This document shows, piece after piece, positions 47,742 through 56,931 of a stretch of 64,000 bases of DNA (its first letter is position 1; each line of letters begins with the position of its first letter). The translations under genes and the position numbers were made by a program. The DNA lies in NCBI GenBank assembly GCA_017745235.1, contig JAGHZU010000005.1, positions 124,001 through 188,000 on the forward strand, written 5' to 3'. Under the pieces are notes generated by a model. It was not told where the DNA came from. It did no database searches and worked only from the letters and a program-made list of their open reading frames with translations. The DNA comes from Caulobacter sp. Lineage in GTDB: Bacteria; Pseudomonadota; Alphaproteobacteria; Caulobacterales; Caulobacteraceae.

Positions 47742-50700
47742 ATGAACATATCCAAGTTCTTCATCGACCGGCCGATCTTCGCCGGCGTGCTTTCGGTGGT
47801 GATCGTCCTTGCGGGCCTCATCGCCTTGGCTCGCCTGCCGATCGCCGAGTACCCCCAGGTCGTGCCCCCGTCGGTGGTCGTGCACGCCCAGTATCCCGGC
47901 GCCAACCCCAAGGTGATAGCCGAAGCCGTGGCCGCCCCCATCGAAGAGGCCGTCAACGGCGTGGAGGGCATGATGTACATGACCTCCCAATCGGCCAGCG
48001 ACGGCAACCTCTACCTGACCGTCACCTTCAAGCTGGGCGTGGACCCCGACAAAGCCCAGCAGTTCGTCCAGAACCGGGTGCAGCAAGCCCTGCCCCGCCT
48101 GCCCGAGGATGTCCAACGCCTGGGCGTGACGACCATCAAGAGCTCGCCCAACATCACCTTGGCCGTCGAGCTGAAGTCGCCGGACGGCTCGCGAGACATC
48201 AACTATCTGTCCAACTACGCCATTCTCAACGTCAAGGACCGCCTGGCGCGCATTCAGGGCGTGGGTGACGTACACCTGTGGGGGCCAGGCGGCTACGCCA
48301 TGCGCGTGTGGCTCGATCCGCAAGCGGTGGCCGCGCGCAATCTGACCGCGGCCGATGTCGTCCAGGCCATTCGCGAGCAGAATGTTCAGGTCGCCGCCGG
48401 CGTCATCGGCGCCACCCCCAGCGTGCCAGGCGCCCCGCTGCGCCTGGCCGTCAGCGCCCAGGGCCGCCTGCAGACCCCCGAGCAGTTCGGGGACATCGTC
48501 CTGAAGACCGAAAGCGACGGCGCCGTCGTCCACCTGCGCGACGTGGGTCGCATCGAGCTGGCCGCCGAAGCCTACGATCTGCGCGCCTTCCTCAACAACA
48601 AGCCCGTCCTGCCCATGGCGATCATGGAAGCGCCGGGCGCCAACGCCCTGCAGATCGCCGACGAAGTGCACAAGACGATGGAGGAGCTGAAGAAGGACTT
48701 CCCCACCGGCGTCGACTACGGGATGACCTACAACCCCACGCGCGCGGTGCGCTCAAGCCTCGAAGCGGTGATCCACACCCTGCTCGAAGCCGTCGTGCTG
48801 GTGGTGATCGTCGTCTTCCTCTTCCTGCAGACCTGGCGAGCCTCGATCATCCCGCTGGTGGCCGTGCCGGTGTCGATCATCGGCACCGCGGCCTTCCTGG
48901 CCGCCTTCGGTTTCACCATCAACGCCCTGTCGCTGTTTGGCTTGGTCCTGGCGATCGGCATCGTCGTCGACGACGCCATCGTCGTGGTCGAGAACGTCGA
49001 GCGCAACATCGCCTTGGGTCTCAATCCCAAGGAGGCCACCTACCGGGCCATGCGAGAGGTCAGCGGGCCGATCATCGCCATCGCCCTGACCCTGGTGGCG
49101 GTGTTCCTGCCGCTGGCCTTCGTCAGCGGGCTGACGGGCCAGTTCTACAAGCAGTTCGCCGTCACGATCGCCGTCTCCACCGTGATCTCGGCCTTCAACT
49201 CCCTGACCCTTTCACCGGCCCTGTCGGCCCTGCTCCTGCGCGGCCATCACGCTAAGCCCGATGCCCTGACCCGCGGTATGAACCGTGTGTTCGGCGGCTT
49301 CTTCGGGGTCTTCAACAAGGCCTTCGATCGCGGCTCGGAGCGCTACGGCCGCGGTGTCTCCGGCATCGTCGGCCGCAAGGCCCTGGTGCTGGGCGTCTAC
49401 GGCGCCCTGCTGGGCCTGACGGTCCTGGTCGGCGCGGTCGTCCCGGGCGGTTTCATCCCCTCCCAGGACAAGGAATATCTAGTCAGCTTCGCCCAGCTGC
49501 CGGCTGGCGCCTCGCTGGACCGGACGACCGAGGTCGCCCGCCAGATGACCGAGACCGCCCTCAAGGAGCCGGGCGTGGCCAACGCCTTCGCCTATCCGGG
49601 CGTGGCCATCAACGGCACCACCACCAGCTCCAGTTCCGCGCTCGGGTTCGTGCTGCTCAAGCCCTTTGACGAACGCAAGGGCAAGGCCATGACCGCCGAC
49701 GCGATCGCCGCCTCGCTCAATAAGAAGTTCGCCGGCAACAAGTCGACCTACGCCGCCGTCTTCCCCGCGCCGCCGGTCATGGGCCTGGGCACGCTGGGCG
49801 GGTTCAAGCTGCAGATCGAGGATCGCGGCTCGGTGGGCTATGACGCCCTCTACGCTGCGACCCAGGCCTTCATGGCCAAGGCCGCCAAGCGGCCCGAACT
49901 GACGCCGCTGTTCTCCACCTACCAACCCAATGTGCCCCAGCTGGAGGTGCATCTGGATCGGGTGAAGGCCAAGCAACTGGGCGTGTCGGTCACCGACGTC
50001 TTCGACACCATGCAGATCTATCTGGGGTCGCTCTACGTCAACGACTTCAACACCCTGGGCCGGGTCTATCAGGTCCGCGTTCAGGCCGAGGCCGCCCGCC
50101 GCGCCAAGGCCGACGACATCCTGCAGCTGAAGGTGCGCAATCAGGCCGGCGAGATGATCCCGCTGGGCTCGCTGATTACCGTCAACGAGACCTACGGCCC
50201 CGAACTCGTCACCCGCTACAACGGCTATACCGCCGCCGATCTCAGCGGCGGCGCAGCGCCAGGCTACTCATCCGACCAGGCCAAGAAGGCTATCGAGGAG
50301 ATCGCCGCCGAAACCCTGCCGCCCGGCGTTCGGTTCGAATGGACCGATCTGACCTACCAGCAGATCATCGCCGGCAACACCGCCCCGATCGTCTTCGCCC
50401 TCAGCGTCATCCTGGTCTTCCTGGTCCTGGCCGCCCAGTACGAGAGCCTGACCTTGCCGCTGGCGGTCATCCTGATCGTGCCGCTAGGCATCCTGGCCGC
50501 CCTGACCGGGGTGTGGCTGACGCGCGGCGACAACAACATCTTCACCCAGATCGGCCTGATCGTGCTGGTGGGTCTGGCGTCCAAGAACGCCATCCTCATC
50601 GTCGAGTTCGCCCGCGAACTGGAGCTGCACGGTCGCAAGACGCTGGAGGCTGTCATTGAGGCCAGCCGTCTGCGTCTGCGCCCGATCCTAATGACGTCGA

Positions 50701-50972
50701 TCGCTTTCATCATGGGGGTCGCCCCCCTGGTGTTCGCCCACGGCGCCGGCGCTGAGATGCGTCACGCCATGGGGGTGGCGGTGTTCTTCGGCATGATCGG
50801 CGTGACCGTCTTTGGCCTGCTCCTGACCCCCGCCTTCTACGTCCTGGTGCGAAAGCTTGGCGCGGGCATCGGCGCACGCCACGACGCCGATGGTCACGAC
50901 GGCTGGGAGCCTCTGTCCCAGGCCGAGCACGTCCCCGATCCCAACGACCCGGCTCTGGAGGCCGCTCAATGA
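47742..50972 (+). CDS. RND-family multidrug efflux pump (HAE1)
   Basis: A 1076-residue AcrB/MexB-like permease. N-terminal MNISKFFIDRPIFAGVLSVVIVLAGLIALARLPIAEYPQVVPPSVVV, twelve expected membrane segments, the proton-relay region GLVLAIGIVVDDAIVVVENVERN and late GLASKNAILIVEFAREL and LTPAFYVLVRK motifs are all present. It exports hydrophobic drugs and solvents from the periplasm through the outer-membrane factor encoded downstream, with a four-base overlap. The ATG at 47742 is the family start; the open frame upstream is a shadow of the adaptor gene. Confidence 0.96.
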   Translation: MNISKFFIDRPIFAGVLSVVIVLAGLIALARLPIAEYPQVVPPSVVVHAQYPGANPKVIAEAVAAPIEEAVNGVEGMMYMTSQSASDGNLYLTVTFKLGVDPDKAQQFVQNRVQQALPRLPEDVQRLGVTTIKSSPNITLAVELKSPDGSRDINYLSNYAILNVKDRLARIQGVGDVHLWGPGGYAMRVWLDPQAVAARNLTAADVVQAIREQNVQVAAGVIGATPSVPGAPLRLAVSAQGRLQTPEQFGDIVLKTESDGAVVHLRDVGRIELAAEAYDLRAFLNNKPVLPMAIMEAPGANALQIADEVHKTMEELKKDFPTGVDYGMTYNPTRAVRSSLEAVIHTLLEAVVLVVIVVFLFLQTWRASIIPLVAVPVSIIGTAAFLAAFGFTINALSLFGLVLAIGIVVDDAIVVVENVERNIALGLNPKEATYRAMREVSGPIIAIALTLVAVFLPLAFVSGLTGQFYKQFAVTIAVSTVISAFNSLTLSPALSALLLRGHHAKPDALTRGMNRVFGGFFGVFNKAFDRGSERYGRGVSGIVGRKALVLGVYGALLGLTVLVGAVVPGGFIPSQDKEYLVSFAQLPAGASLDRTTEVARQMTETALKEPGVANAFAYPGVAINGTTTSSSSALGFVLLKPFDERKGKAMTADAIAASLNKKFAGNKSTYAAVFPAPPVMGLGTLGGFKLQIEDRGSVGYDALYAATQAFMAKAAKRPELTPLFSTYQPNVPQLEVHLDRVKAKQLGVSVTDVFDTMQIYLGSLYVNDFNTLGRVYQVRVQAEAARRAKADDILQLKVRNQAGEMIPLGSLITVNETYGPELVTRYNGYTAADLSGGAAPGYSSDQAKKAIEEIAAETLPPGVRFEWTDLTYQQIIAGNTAPIVFALSVILVFLVLAAQYESLTLPLAVILIVPLGILAALTGVWLTRGDNNIFTQIGLIVLVGLASKNAILIVEFARELELHGRKTLEAVIEASRLRLRPILMTSIAFIMGVAPLVFAHGAGAEMRHAMGVAVFFGMIGVTVFGLLLTPAFYVLVRKLGAGIGARHDADGHDGWEPLSQAEHVPDPNDPALEAAQ

Positions 50973-52402
50973 GACCCTTGCTGATCGCCTTGCTGGCGTC
51001 GGCGGCCCTGTCCGCCTGCGCGGCGGGCCCGGACTACCGCCGCCCCGCTCTTCCCCAGGCTGACGCGCCCGACTATCGCCGGGTCCAGGCCGAACTCAAC
51101 GCCGCGCCGGACGCTCGTCCGGCGCCGGCCGCCAGTCCCGCCCCGGTCATGAACCAGGCCGTCTCGGCCGACTGGTGGACGACCTTTCAATCACCGGTCC
51201 TCAATCGCCTGATCGAGGCGGCCCACAAGGCCAACCCGACGGTGGAGGCCGCCACGGCGGCTCTACGGCAAGCCCAGGAGCAAGCCCGCGTCGAAACCGG
51301 AGCGCTGTGGCCTCAGGTCGGCCTTACCGCCGGCGGGGCGCGACAACGCGACGGCGCGGGGGCTCGCAACGTCTACACGCTCTACAACGCCTCCGTAGGC
51401 GTGGCCTATGACCCCGATCTCTTCGGCGGTCAGCGGCGGCGTGGCGAAGGCGCGCGCGCCGAGGCCGAGGCCAGGGCGTTCGAGCTTGGGGCCGCCTACG
51501 CCGCCCTAGACGCCAACGTCGCCACGACCGCCATCCAGGCTGCGGCGCTTCGCCGGCAGATCACCCTCAGCGACGAGGCCATCGCCGCCCAGCAACGTCT
51601 ACTGAGCATCCTCAAGGACCGCTTGCAGGTCGGCGAAGGCTCGCCCTCGGACGTGGCCCAGCAAGAGGCGCTCCTGGCCCAGACCCAGGCCGACGCCCCA
51701 GCCCTGGCCAAGGCCCTGGCCGAACGCCGCAACCAACTGGCCGTCTATCTGGGGCGGGCGCCCCGGGATCTGGACGACGACGTGCTGGCGCTGGAGGACC
51801 TGCATCTGCCCCAGCAGGTGCCAGTCAGCCTCCCCGCAACCCTGCTGGAGCAGCGTCCGGACATCCGCGCCGCCGAGGCTCGGCTCAAGGCCGCCAATGC
51901 CGAAATCGGCGTGGCGACCGCCGCGCTTCTTCCCCAGGTGCTGATCAGCGGCGCCTACGGCGGAAACGCCGGCAAGGTCAGCCAGCTTTTTGACGGGCCC
52001 GGGCTGGCCTGGTCCCTGGCCGGCGCGGTTACCCAAAGCGTCTTCGACGGTGGTCAGCGCCGGCATCAGCGGCGAGCGGCCCAGGCCGGGTACGACGAGG
52101 CCGCCGCGGCCTATCGCGGGGTGGCGCTCAACGCCTTCAAGGACGTCGCTGACGTGCTCTACGCCCTGGACTTCGACGCCCAGACCCTGGGCGCGCGGAG
52201 GGCCGCCAGCCAGGCGGCCAGGCGCAGCTTCGATCTGGCGCAAACGCGCTATCGCGACGGTGGCGAAGGCTTCGTGACGGTGCTGACGAGCCAGGACGCC
52301 AGTCTGCGAGCCCAGATGGCCGAAGCCCAGGCCCAAGCCCAGCAGCTGGCCGATGTCGTAGCGCTCTACCAGGCGCTCGGCGGCGGCTGGACGCCGCGCT
52401 GA
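50969..52402 (+). CDS. NodT-family outer-membrane efflux lipoprotein
   Basis: A 477-residue TolC-like outer-membrane factor. A lipoprotein signal (LLIALLASAALSACAAGPDY) places the lipidated Cys at about residue 17. The two OEP repeats follow: WWTTFQSPVLNRLIEAAHKANPTVEAATAALRQAQEQARVE, and LLEQRPDIRAAEARLKAANAEIGVATAALLPQVLISGAYGG. It forms the exit duct for the RND pump. It overlaps the pump gene by four bases. A 9-bp terminator-like stem follows. Confidence 0.95.
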   Translation: MRPLLIALLASAALSACAAGPDYRRPALPQADAPDYRRVQAELNAAPDARPAPAASPAPVMNQAVSADWWTTFQSPVLNRLIEAAHKANPTVEAATAALRQAQEQARVETGALWPQVGLTAGGARQRDGAGARNVYTLYNASVGVAYDPDLFGGQRRRGEGARAEAEARAFELGAAYAALDANVATTAIQAAALRRQITLSDEAIAAQQRLLSILKDRLQVGEGSPSDVAQQEALLAQTQADAPALAKALAERRNQLAVYLGRAPRDLDDDVLALEDLHLPQQVPVSLPATLLEQRPDIRAAEARLKAANAEIGVATAALLPQVLISGAYGGNAGKVSQLFDGPGLAWSLAGAVTQSVFDGGQRRHQRRAAQAGYDEAAAAYRGVALNAFKDVADVLYALDFDAQTLGARRAASQAARRSFDLAQTRYRDGGEGFVTVLTSQDASLRAQMAEAQAQAQQLADVVALYQALGGGWTPR

Positions 52403-52409
52403 TCTGCGT

Positions 52410-52438
52410 GACGCCGGCTCCTGAGTGGGGCCGGCGTC
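52410..52438 (+). terminator. Stem-loop after the RND operon
   Basis: GACGCCGGC (52410-52418) and GCCGGCGTC (52430-52438) form a perfect 9-bp stem with an 11-nt loop, seven bases past the NodT stop. There is no T-run, but the position suits the end of the operon. Confidence 0.55.
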
Positions 52439-52561
52439 GTCTCGCGCCTCCAAAAACATCCCAACTCGCCGCGTCCCATCCAAGCTTGGATCGGCGGGTT
52501 TGGCCAAGATCGCGGCCTTACCCTAGCGCCGCGCGTTCGGCGCCTTGATCCGAGGAAATTC

Positions 52562-53542
52562 ATGAGCGCCAATGACCCGACCGTCGCCTCTCGTCGAGGC
52601 TTGATGTCCGCTGGCCTGGGCCTGGCCGCCGTGGCCGCCACCGCCCTGGCCGACACCGCCGAGGCCGCAACCAAGCCGGCGCCCGCCCCGCATGTGGCCA
52701 ACCGCGCCCAGAGCGGCTTCGTCACCACCAAGGACGGCGTGGAGATCTTCTACAAGGACTGGGGTCCCAAGACCGCCCAGCCGATCGTCTTCCACCACGG
52801 ATGGCCGTTGAGCGCCGACGATTGGGACGGGCAGATGATGTTCTTCCTGCTGCAGGGCTACCGGGTGATCGCCCACGACCGGCGCGGACACGGCCGCTCG
52901 ACCCAGACCGACACCGGCAACGAGATGGACACCTACGCCGCGGACGTCATCGCCTTGACCGACTATCTGGACCTGAAGAACGCCATCCACGTCGGTCACT
53001 CCACCGGCGGCGGTGAGGTGGCCCGTTATGTGGCCCGCGCCAAGCCCGGCCGCGTCGCCAAGGCCGTGCTGATCGGCGCGGTGCCGCCGATCATGCTGCA
53101 AACCCCGGCCAATCCCGGCGGCGTGCCGATCCAGGTGTTCGACGGCTTCCGCGCCGCCCTGGCGGCCAACCGCGCCCAGTTCTTCCGCGACGTGGCCGCT
53201 GGACCGTTCTACGGCTTCAACCGCGCGGGCGCGAAGGTCTCCCAGGGCCTCGTCGACAACTGGTGGCGCCAGGGCATGACCGGCGGCGCCAAGGCCCACT
53301 ACGACTGCATCAAGGCCTTCTCGGAGACCGACTTCACCGCCGACCTGAAGGCCATCACCGTGCCGGTGCTGATCCTCCATGGCGAGGACGACCAGATCGT
53401 GCCGATCGACGACGCCGCGCGCCTGGCCATCAAGCTGGTCAAGAAGGGCACGCTGAAGACCTATCCGGGCCTGCCCCATGGCATGGCCTCGACCCACCCG
53501 GAGATCATCAACCCCGATCTCCTCGCGTTCTTCAAGGCCTAG
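52562..53542 (+). CDS. Exported alpha/beta hydrolase, non-heme chloroperoxidase-like
   Basis: A 326-residue hydrolase with an N-terminal export signal carrying a twin-arginine motif ([21 protein letters not shown], about 10-30). The catalytic core has [36 protein letters not shown], the nucleophile Ser in [14 protein letters not shown], the Asp in [12 protein letters not shown] and the His in LPHGMASTH. It belongs to the group annotated as cofactor-free haloperoxidase or esterase; haloperoxidation is usually a side reaction, so the natural substrate is probably an ester or a peracid. It is monocistronic, with hairpins on both sides. Confidence 0.88.
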   Translation: MSANDPTVASRRGLMSAGLGLAAVAATALADTAEAATKPAPAPHVANRAQSGFVTTKDGVEIFYKDWGPKTAQPIVFHHGWPLSADDWDGQMMFFLLQGYRVIAHDRRGHGRSTQTDTGNEMDTYAADVIALTDYLDLKNAIHVGHSTGGGEVARYVARAKPGRVAKAVLIGAVPPIMLQTPANPGGVPIQVFDGFRAALAANRAQFFRDVAAGPFYGFNRAGAKVSQGLVDNWWRQGMTGGAKAHYDCIKAFSETDFTADLKAITVPVLILHGEDDQIVPIDDAARLAIKLVKKGTLKTYPGLPHGMASTHPEIINPDLLAFFKA

Positions 53543-53556
53543 GCTGTTCCGGGATA

Positions 53557-53584
53557 GCGCCGGCGCGCCTGCGCGCGTCGGCGC
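53557..53584 (+). terminator. GC-rich stem-loop after the hydrolase gene
   Basis: GCGCCG-G-CGCGC and GCGCG-T-CGGCGC pair around a short CTGC loop, 15 bases past the stop, followed by ATTCATGTTTGG with a modest T content. Suited to termination of the hydrolase transcript. Confidence 0.5.
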
Positions 53585-53656
53585 ATTCATGTTTGGGGCT
53601 CGAGCGGCTACAAACATCGCATAAGTTCGAAAAATGCCAGGCGAACGGCCCTGACT

Positions 53657-53908
53657 TCACCAGCGCGTGGTCGCCCGGCTCAGGTTTTCATAGAGAACGG
53701 GAAAGCCGCAGAACGTCTGCGGCGATTGGGCCGGATGAGCTCCAGGCGAAAGCCGCACGAGCAGCTGATCCTGGACATTGCCGCGCGCGCGCTCAACCGT
53801 CGCCTGGCCAGCCGGCAGGCTTAGAAGATCGAGCAAAGCCCGGCGCACTTCCATGGAAGGCGTCTTCTTTTCGGTTTGTGTCGCGCGAGCAGCCATCATT
53901 GACCTCAC
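53657..53908 (-). CDS. Small protein of the hydrolase-protease operon
   Basis: An 83-residue protein of unknown family, with no membrane segment or signal. The middle (SMEVRRALLDLLSLPAGQATVERARGNVQDQLLVRLSPGAHPAQ) is predicted helical. Its GTG start overlaps the protease stop by four bases (GTGA), which supports a real, coupled gene; internal ATGs at 53899 and 53896 are alternatives. It may be an inhibitor, adaptor or substrate of the protease, but there is no motif to support any of these. Confidence 0.5.
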   Translation of the reverse strand: MRSMMAARATQTEKKTPSMEVRRALLDLLSLPAGQATVERARGNVQDQLLVRLSPGAHPAQSPQTFCGFPVLYENLSRATTRW

Positions 53909-55017
53909 TTGGGATTATGACCCGACACGAGTGTCATTCCAAGACTTTCAAGCAGGGGCTTGAGCGGCAGCATATAGCTTACGTCCGATTCCTTTCCGGC
54001 AAATAAAATGCCCACAGCGGTGCGGCGGTTGCCTTCCTCGTGCTGGATAACCAAGGATCCGGAGTCGCCGCCTGCGGCGAACGGCCTGTTCTTGCCGCGC
54101 AGGACATAGACCGGATCAAAGTAGACGGTCGCGCGAAACTCCACCGACTCCTCGGACGAGTGCCAGACCGTGGTCTTGAAGCCCACAGGATGGGGACCAA
54201 CGACCTGGCTTTCAATGAGCCCCTGGGTCAGTCGCGTGCTGCGGCCGACTTTTTCGATATCGGCGTCCTCGCGCGGATCGCCGATATCGACCGGCGTGTC
54301 GTAGTAGTCGCCCTGCCAGGACGAAATCTCCTTGGGGCGGATCAGCTTGAACACCGCCGCATCACAGTTGGCCTTGACGGGGACGACGCCAGGGTCGCCG
54401 GCGACGAACGGCGCGGCGCGCTCGTAATAGCCAATCGTCCGCGGGTCAGGCTGTCCTACCCCGACGTCCTTGATGCCCGGCGCTACGATCGGCGCGCCCA
54501 TGCGCGCGTTCGAGCAGCCCCCGACCACGTGATTGGCTGAAAGGCCGAAGATGTCCCCATTCTCGTCCTTGAGCAGACAACCTAGCGTGCCGGCCTCACG
54601 GACATTGCCCAGACTGATCGAGGAGCCGCAGGTATAGCGCGTCCACTGGCCAGAGAGACCGGACGGCGGCGGCGATGGCGAGGCGCCTGGATCGACGGTC
54701 AGCGGGCGGGCCTGGCGAAACTGCACGTCCGCCGTCTTGGGGTAGGCTTCCTCCAGTTCCTTGCGTTCAGCGCGATTGAGCTGCCGGGCGGTGTAGACGT
54801 AGATCGTCCCCTCCTCGCCCCGCTCGGCATTGAGCCCGATGGCGGTGATCGGCTTGCGGCTCAAGGTCTCGATGCCGCCGGCGCTGAACATCTCCGCGCC
54901 GCCGCCGGCGGCCGGGCGCGGGCCAGCGCCGCCGATGGCGTGAAAAAGCTGGCGCGCCTCAGCCCAGGAGCGCAGAGCCTTGGCCTCCTTCAGGAGGTCT
55001 TCCCTTGAACGGCTCAT
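53905..55017 (-). CDS. Trypsin-fold serine protease
   Basis: A 370-residue protein. The N-terminal 120 residues are a separate domain with a conserved-looking ITAIGLNAERGEEGTIYVYTARQLNRAERKELEEAYP. The protease domain follows: CGSSISLGNVREAGTLGCLLKDENGDIFGLSANHVVGGC (catalytic His in SANHV), NCDAAVFKL (Asp) and FAAGGDSGSLVIQ (Ser in GDSGS). There is no signal peptide, so it is probably cytoplasmic. The cytoplasmic location and an N-terminal sensor-like domain are seen in protease effectors of some bacterial defence systems, but here the partner is a lipase-like hydrolase. It overlaps both operon neighbours by four bases. Confidence 0.8.
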   Translation of the reverse strand: MSRSREDLLKEAKALRSWAEARQLFHAIGGAGPRPAAGGGAEMFSAGGIETLSRKPITAIGLNAERGEEGTIYVYTARQLNRAERKELEEAYPKTADVQFRQARPLTVDPGASPSPPPSGLSGQWTRYTCGSSISLGNVREAGTLGCLLKDENGDIFGLSANHVVGGCSNARMGAPIVAPGIKDVGVGQPDPRTIGYYERAAPFVAGDPGVVPVKANCDAAVFKLIRPKEISSWQGDYYDTPVDIGDPREDADIEKVGRSTRLTQGLIESQVVGPHPVGFKTTVWHSSEESVEFRATVYFDPVYVLRGKNRPFAAGGDSGSLVIQHEEGNRRTAVGILFAGKESDVSYMLPLKPLLESLGMTLVSGHNPK

Positions 55018-56333
55018 GCCAGATCTCCTTCGACCACGAACACGGCCACATCCGTCTCGTCACTGACGCTGCGATGGGTCGCGCCCCGAACGCTCAAACT
55101 GTACTGCCCAGGCTGATCGGGAGCCGACAAGGTCAGCTGGAACTCAGCCAATGCCTGCCCCTCCCAGGTCAGCTTCCCCGCTTGGGTGGAGGGCCCATCG
55201 CCCGGCCCTGACAACAGAATCCTGAAATCGGCCGCCTCGCGGGGACGCGCCGCCAGAAGCAGCACCTCGACGTCTTCGCCCGGGCGATAGGTCAGGCGGT
55301 CGACCGACACCGAGATCGCCGTCTGGGCGCCATCGTCGCTCATGGGCGCGACAACGGGCGCGGCGTCGAACAGACGATAGAGAATGGCCTGGAAGTCGCG
55401 CTCGACCAGAACCTTGCGATGTTCGCCCTTGGTGACCTCGTGCGGCTCCTGGGCCAGCACTGCGCTCCACAGCGGCACCGCCCCGTCACCAGCCGCGATT
55501 TCGCGCGCAATGCGCGGATTGCCGGTTCCGATGTCGACTCGAGTGGCGGTGGCGTGACCGCTGGCCCCGACCACGTGATAACGGACGTGGTCAGGCCGGC
55601 GCGCCTCGTCCAAGCCGGCCCGGAACGCTTGAGCGGCGGCAAGGTTGGCCTCGCCAAGACCAAGCTCCTTGGCGACGGCGGGATCATAGATGTTGAGCGC
55701 CGGCGACCCACCCTGGACGCGCTGCCAGGCGAAGACGTCCTGCTTGGCGGGCAGCAGCTGGTAAAGCGCCGGAAAGTCCGGACTGGCGGCGAGCCGAGCG
55801 GTATCGCCCCCCGACAGACCCACCGTAGCTTCCAGGCCCATCGCCCGCACCAGGGCAATCGGGGCGCCGGCGTGCGGGGTGGCGATCGTGATCAGGCGCG
55901 CGACCTTGCCCCAGCCCGGCCGCGCCTCGAACCCTCCAGCTTCCAGGTACCATCGGGCCAGGAGTCCGCCCATCGAATGGGCCACCAGGATGATCTCCGC
56001 GTGGTCGGCGGCCAGCGCGTCGAGGGTTTGGGCCAGTTCCCCAGCTGCAAGGCGGAGATCCTTGCGCCAGTCATAGTGAAACGGAACGACCGCGCGCTTA
56101 GGCGCTCCGCAGGCCCCCGAACCGATGTCGTTCAGGTTCTGCAGGATCGGTCCATAGAAGGCGAAGCACTCGACCTTCTCGATCACGCCTACCGCACGCG
56201 CCTTCGGGTCCATCAGCTTGTCGACCCGCTTATAGCCCCCGATCGCCTCAGTCAGGGTCGGCGGCCAAATCTCTTCCCCCTTCAGCGACAGGCGACAGCC
56301 CATGATCCCGGGGATGAAGACGATGACCGACAC
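55014..56333 (-). CDS. LCAT-like alpha/beta hydrolase with C-terminal beta domain
   Basis: About 439 residues. The N-terminus VIVFIPGIMGCRLSLKGEEIWPP and the DWRKDLRLAAGELAQTLDAL region match the lecithin:cholesterol acyltransferase/phospholipase group. The nucleophile Ser is in VAHSMGGLLARWYLE; Asp and His are likely in the AGDGAVPLWSAVLAQ and GEHRKVL regions. Residues about 345-439 form a beta-sandwich-like tail (VDRLTYRPGEDVEVLLLAARP, then FQLTLSAPDQPGQYSLSVRGATHRS). There is no signal peptide, unusual for a secreted lipase. It would act on membrane lipids or esters inside the cell. The GTG at 56333 is chosen over the TTG at 56342 because of the AAGG spacing. Confidence 0.78.
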   Translation of the reverse strand: MSVIVFIPGIMGCRLSLKGEEIWPPTLTEAIGGYKRVDKLMDPKARAVGVIEKVECFAFYGPILQNLNDIGSGACGAPKRAVVPFHYDWRKDLRLAAGELAQTLDALAADHAEIILVAHSMGGLLARWYLEAGGFEARPGWGKVARLITIATPHAGAPIALVRAMGLEATVGLSGGDTARLAASPDFPALYQLLPAKQDVFAWQRVQGGSPALNIYDPAVAKELGLGEANLAAAQAFRAGLDEARRPDHVRYHVVGASGHATATRVDIGTGNPRIAREIAAGDGAVPLWSAVLAQEPHEVTKGEHRKVLVERDFQAILYRLFDAAPVVAPMSDDGAQTAISVSVDRLTYRPGEDVEVLLLAARPREAADFRILLSGPGDGPSTQAGKLTWEGQALAEFQLTLSAPDQPGQYSLSVRGATHRSVSDETDVAVFVVEGDLA

Positions 56334-56430
56334 GCGCGACAACCTTGAGTGTTTGAGCCACTATGCCTTCGCGTCTCGGCCCGCGCCATCCCGCGTCGCC
56401 AAACATGGGCGTTTTCGCCAACCTTTCGAC

Positions 56431-56931
56431 CTAGCCCAAAAGCCGTCGCAGACGCGCGATCATGACGCTCTCCTCGAGCGTCTCGGGCCAATGGTCGATG
56501 TGGCGGCCTTGACGGTCGAGGACGTGGATCAGGGCGCTGTGGGGCACGCTGTAGTTCCCGCCGGCCTCTTCGCGGCGCTGAGCATAGACCCGGTAGGCCT
56601 TGCGCATGTCGGCCAGCGTCTCGACCTCGCCAGTGACCCCGTCGAACCGCGGATAAGCCGGCCGCAGATAGGCCTCCATAACCGACGGATCGTCACGCGC
56701 CGGATCGACGGTGACGTAGAGGCCCTGGATCAGGTCGCGGGAAGGGTCGACATGCCGGATGACCGCGTTGAGCTTGGTCAAGGCCCGGGGACAGACGACC
56801 TGGCAGTGGGTGAAGCCGAAGAACAGCACCACCAGGCGGCCGGCGTAGTCGGCCAGACGGACCGAACGCCCCTGGTGATCGACCAGATCGAAGTCACCCG
56901 CCAGGGCGCCAAGGGGCAGCGGCGGGCTCAT
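56431..56931 (-). CDS. SCO1/SenC-family protein
   Basis: A 166-residue thioredoxin-fold protein. The copper-binding Cys pair is in FGFTHCQVVCPRAL (Cys43 and Cys47, C-x3-C) and the third ligand His131 is in VPHSALIHVLDRQG. The family delivers copper to cytochrome oxidase or acts as a thiol oxidoreductase. Here the usual N-terminal membrane anchor is missing, so it may be cytoplasmic. It overlaps the linalool dehydratase/isomerase-like gene by four bases, an unusual setting that suggests a redox or metal role for that enzyme, whose active site contains cysteines. Confidence 0.85.
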   Translation of the reverse strand: MSPPLPLGALAGDFDLVDHQGRSVRLADYAGRLVVLFFGFTHCQVVCPRALTKLNAVIRHVDPSRDLIQGLYVTVDPARDDPSVMEAYLRPAYPRFDGVTGEVETLADMRKAYRVYAQRREEAGGNYSVPHSALIHVLDRQGRHIDHWPETLEESVMIARLRRLLG

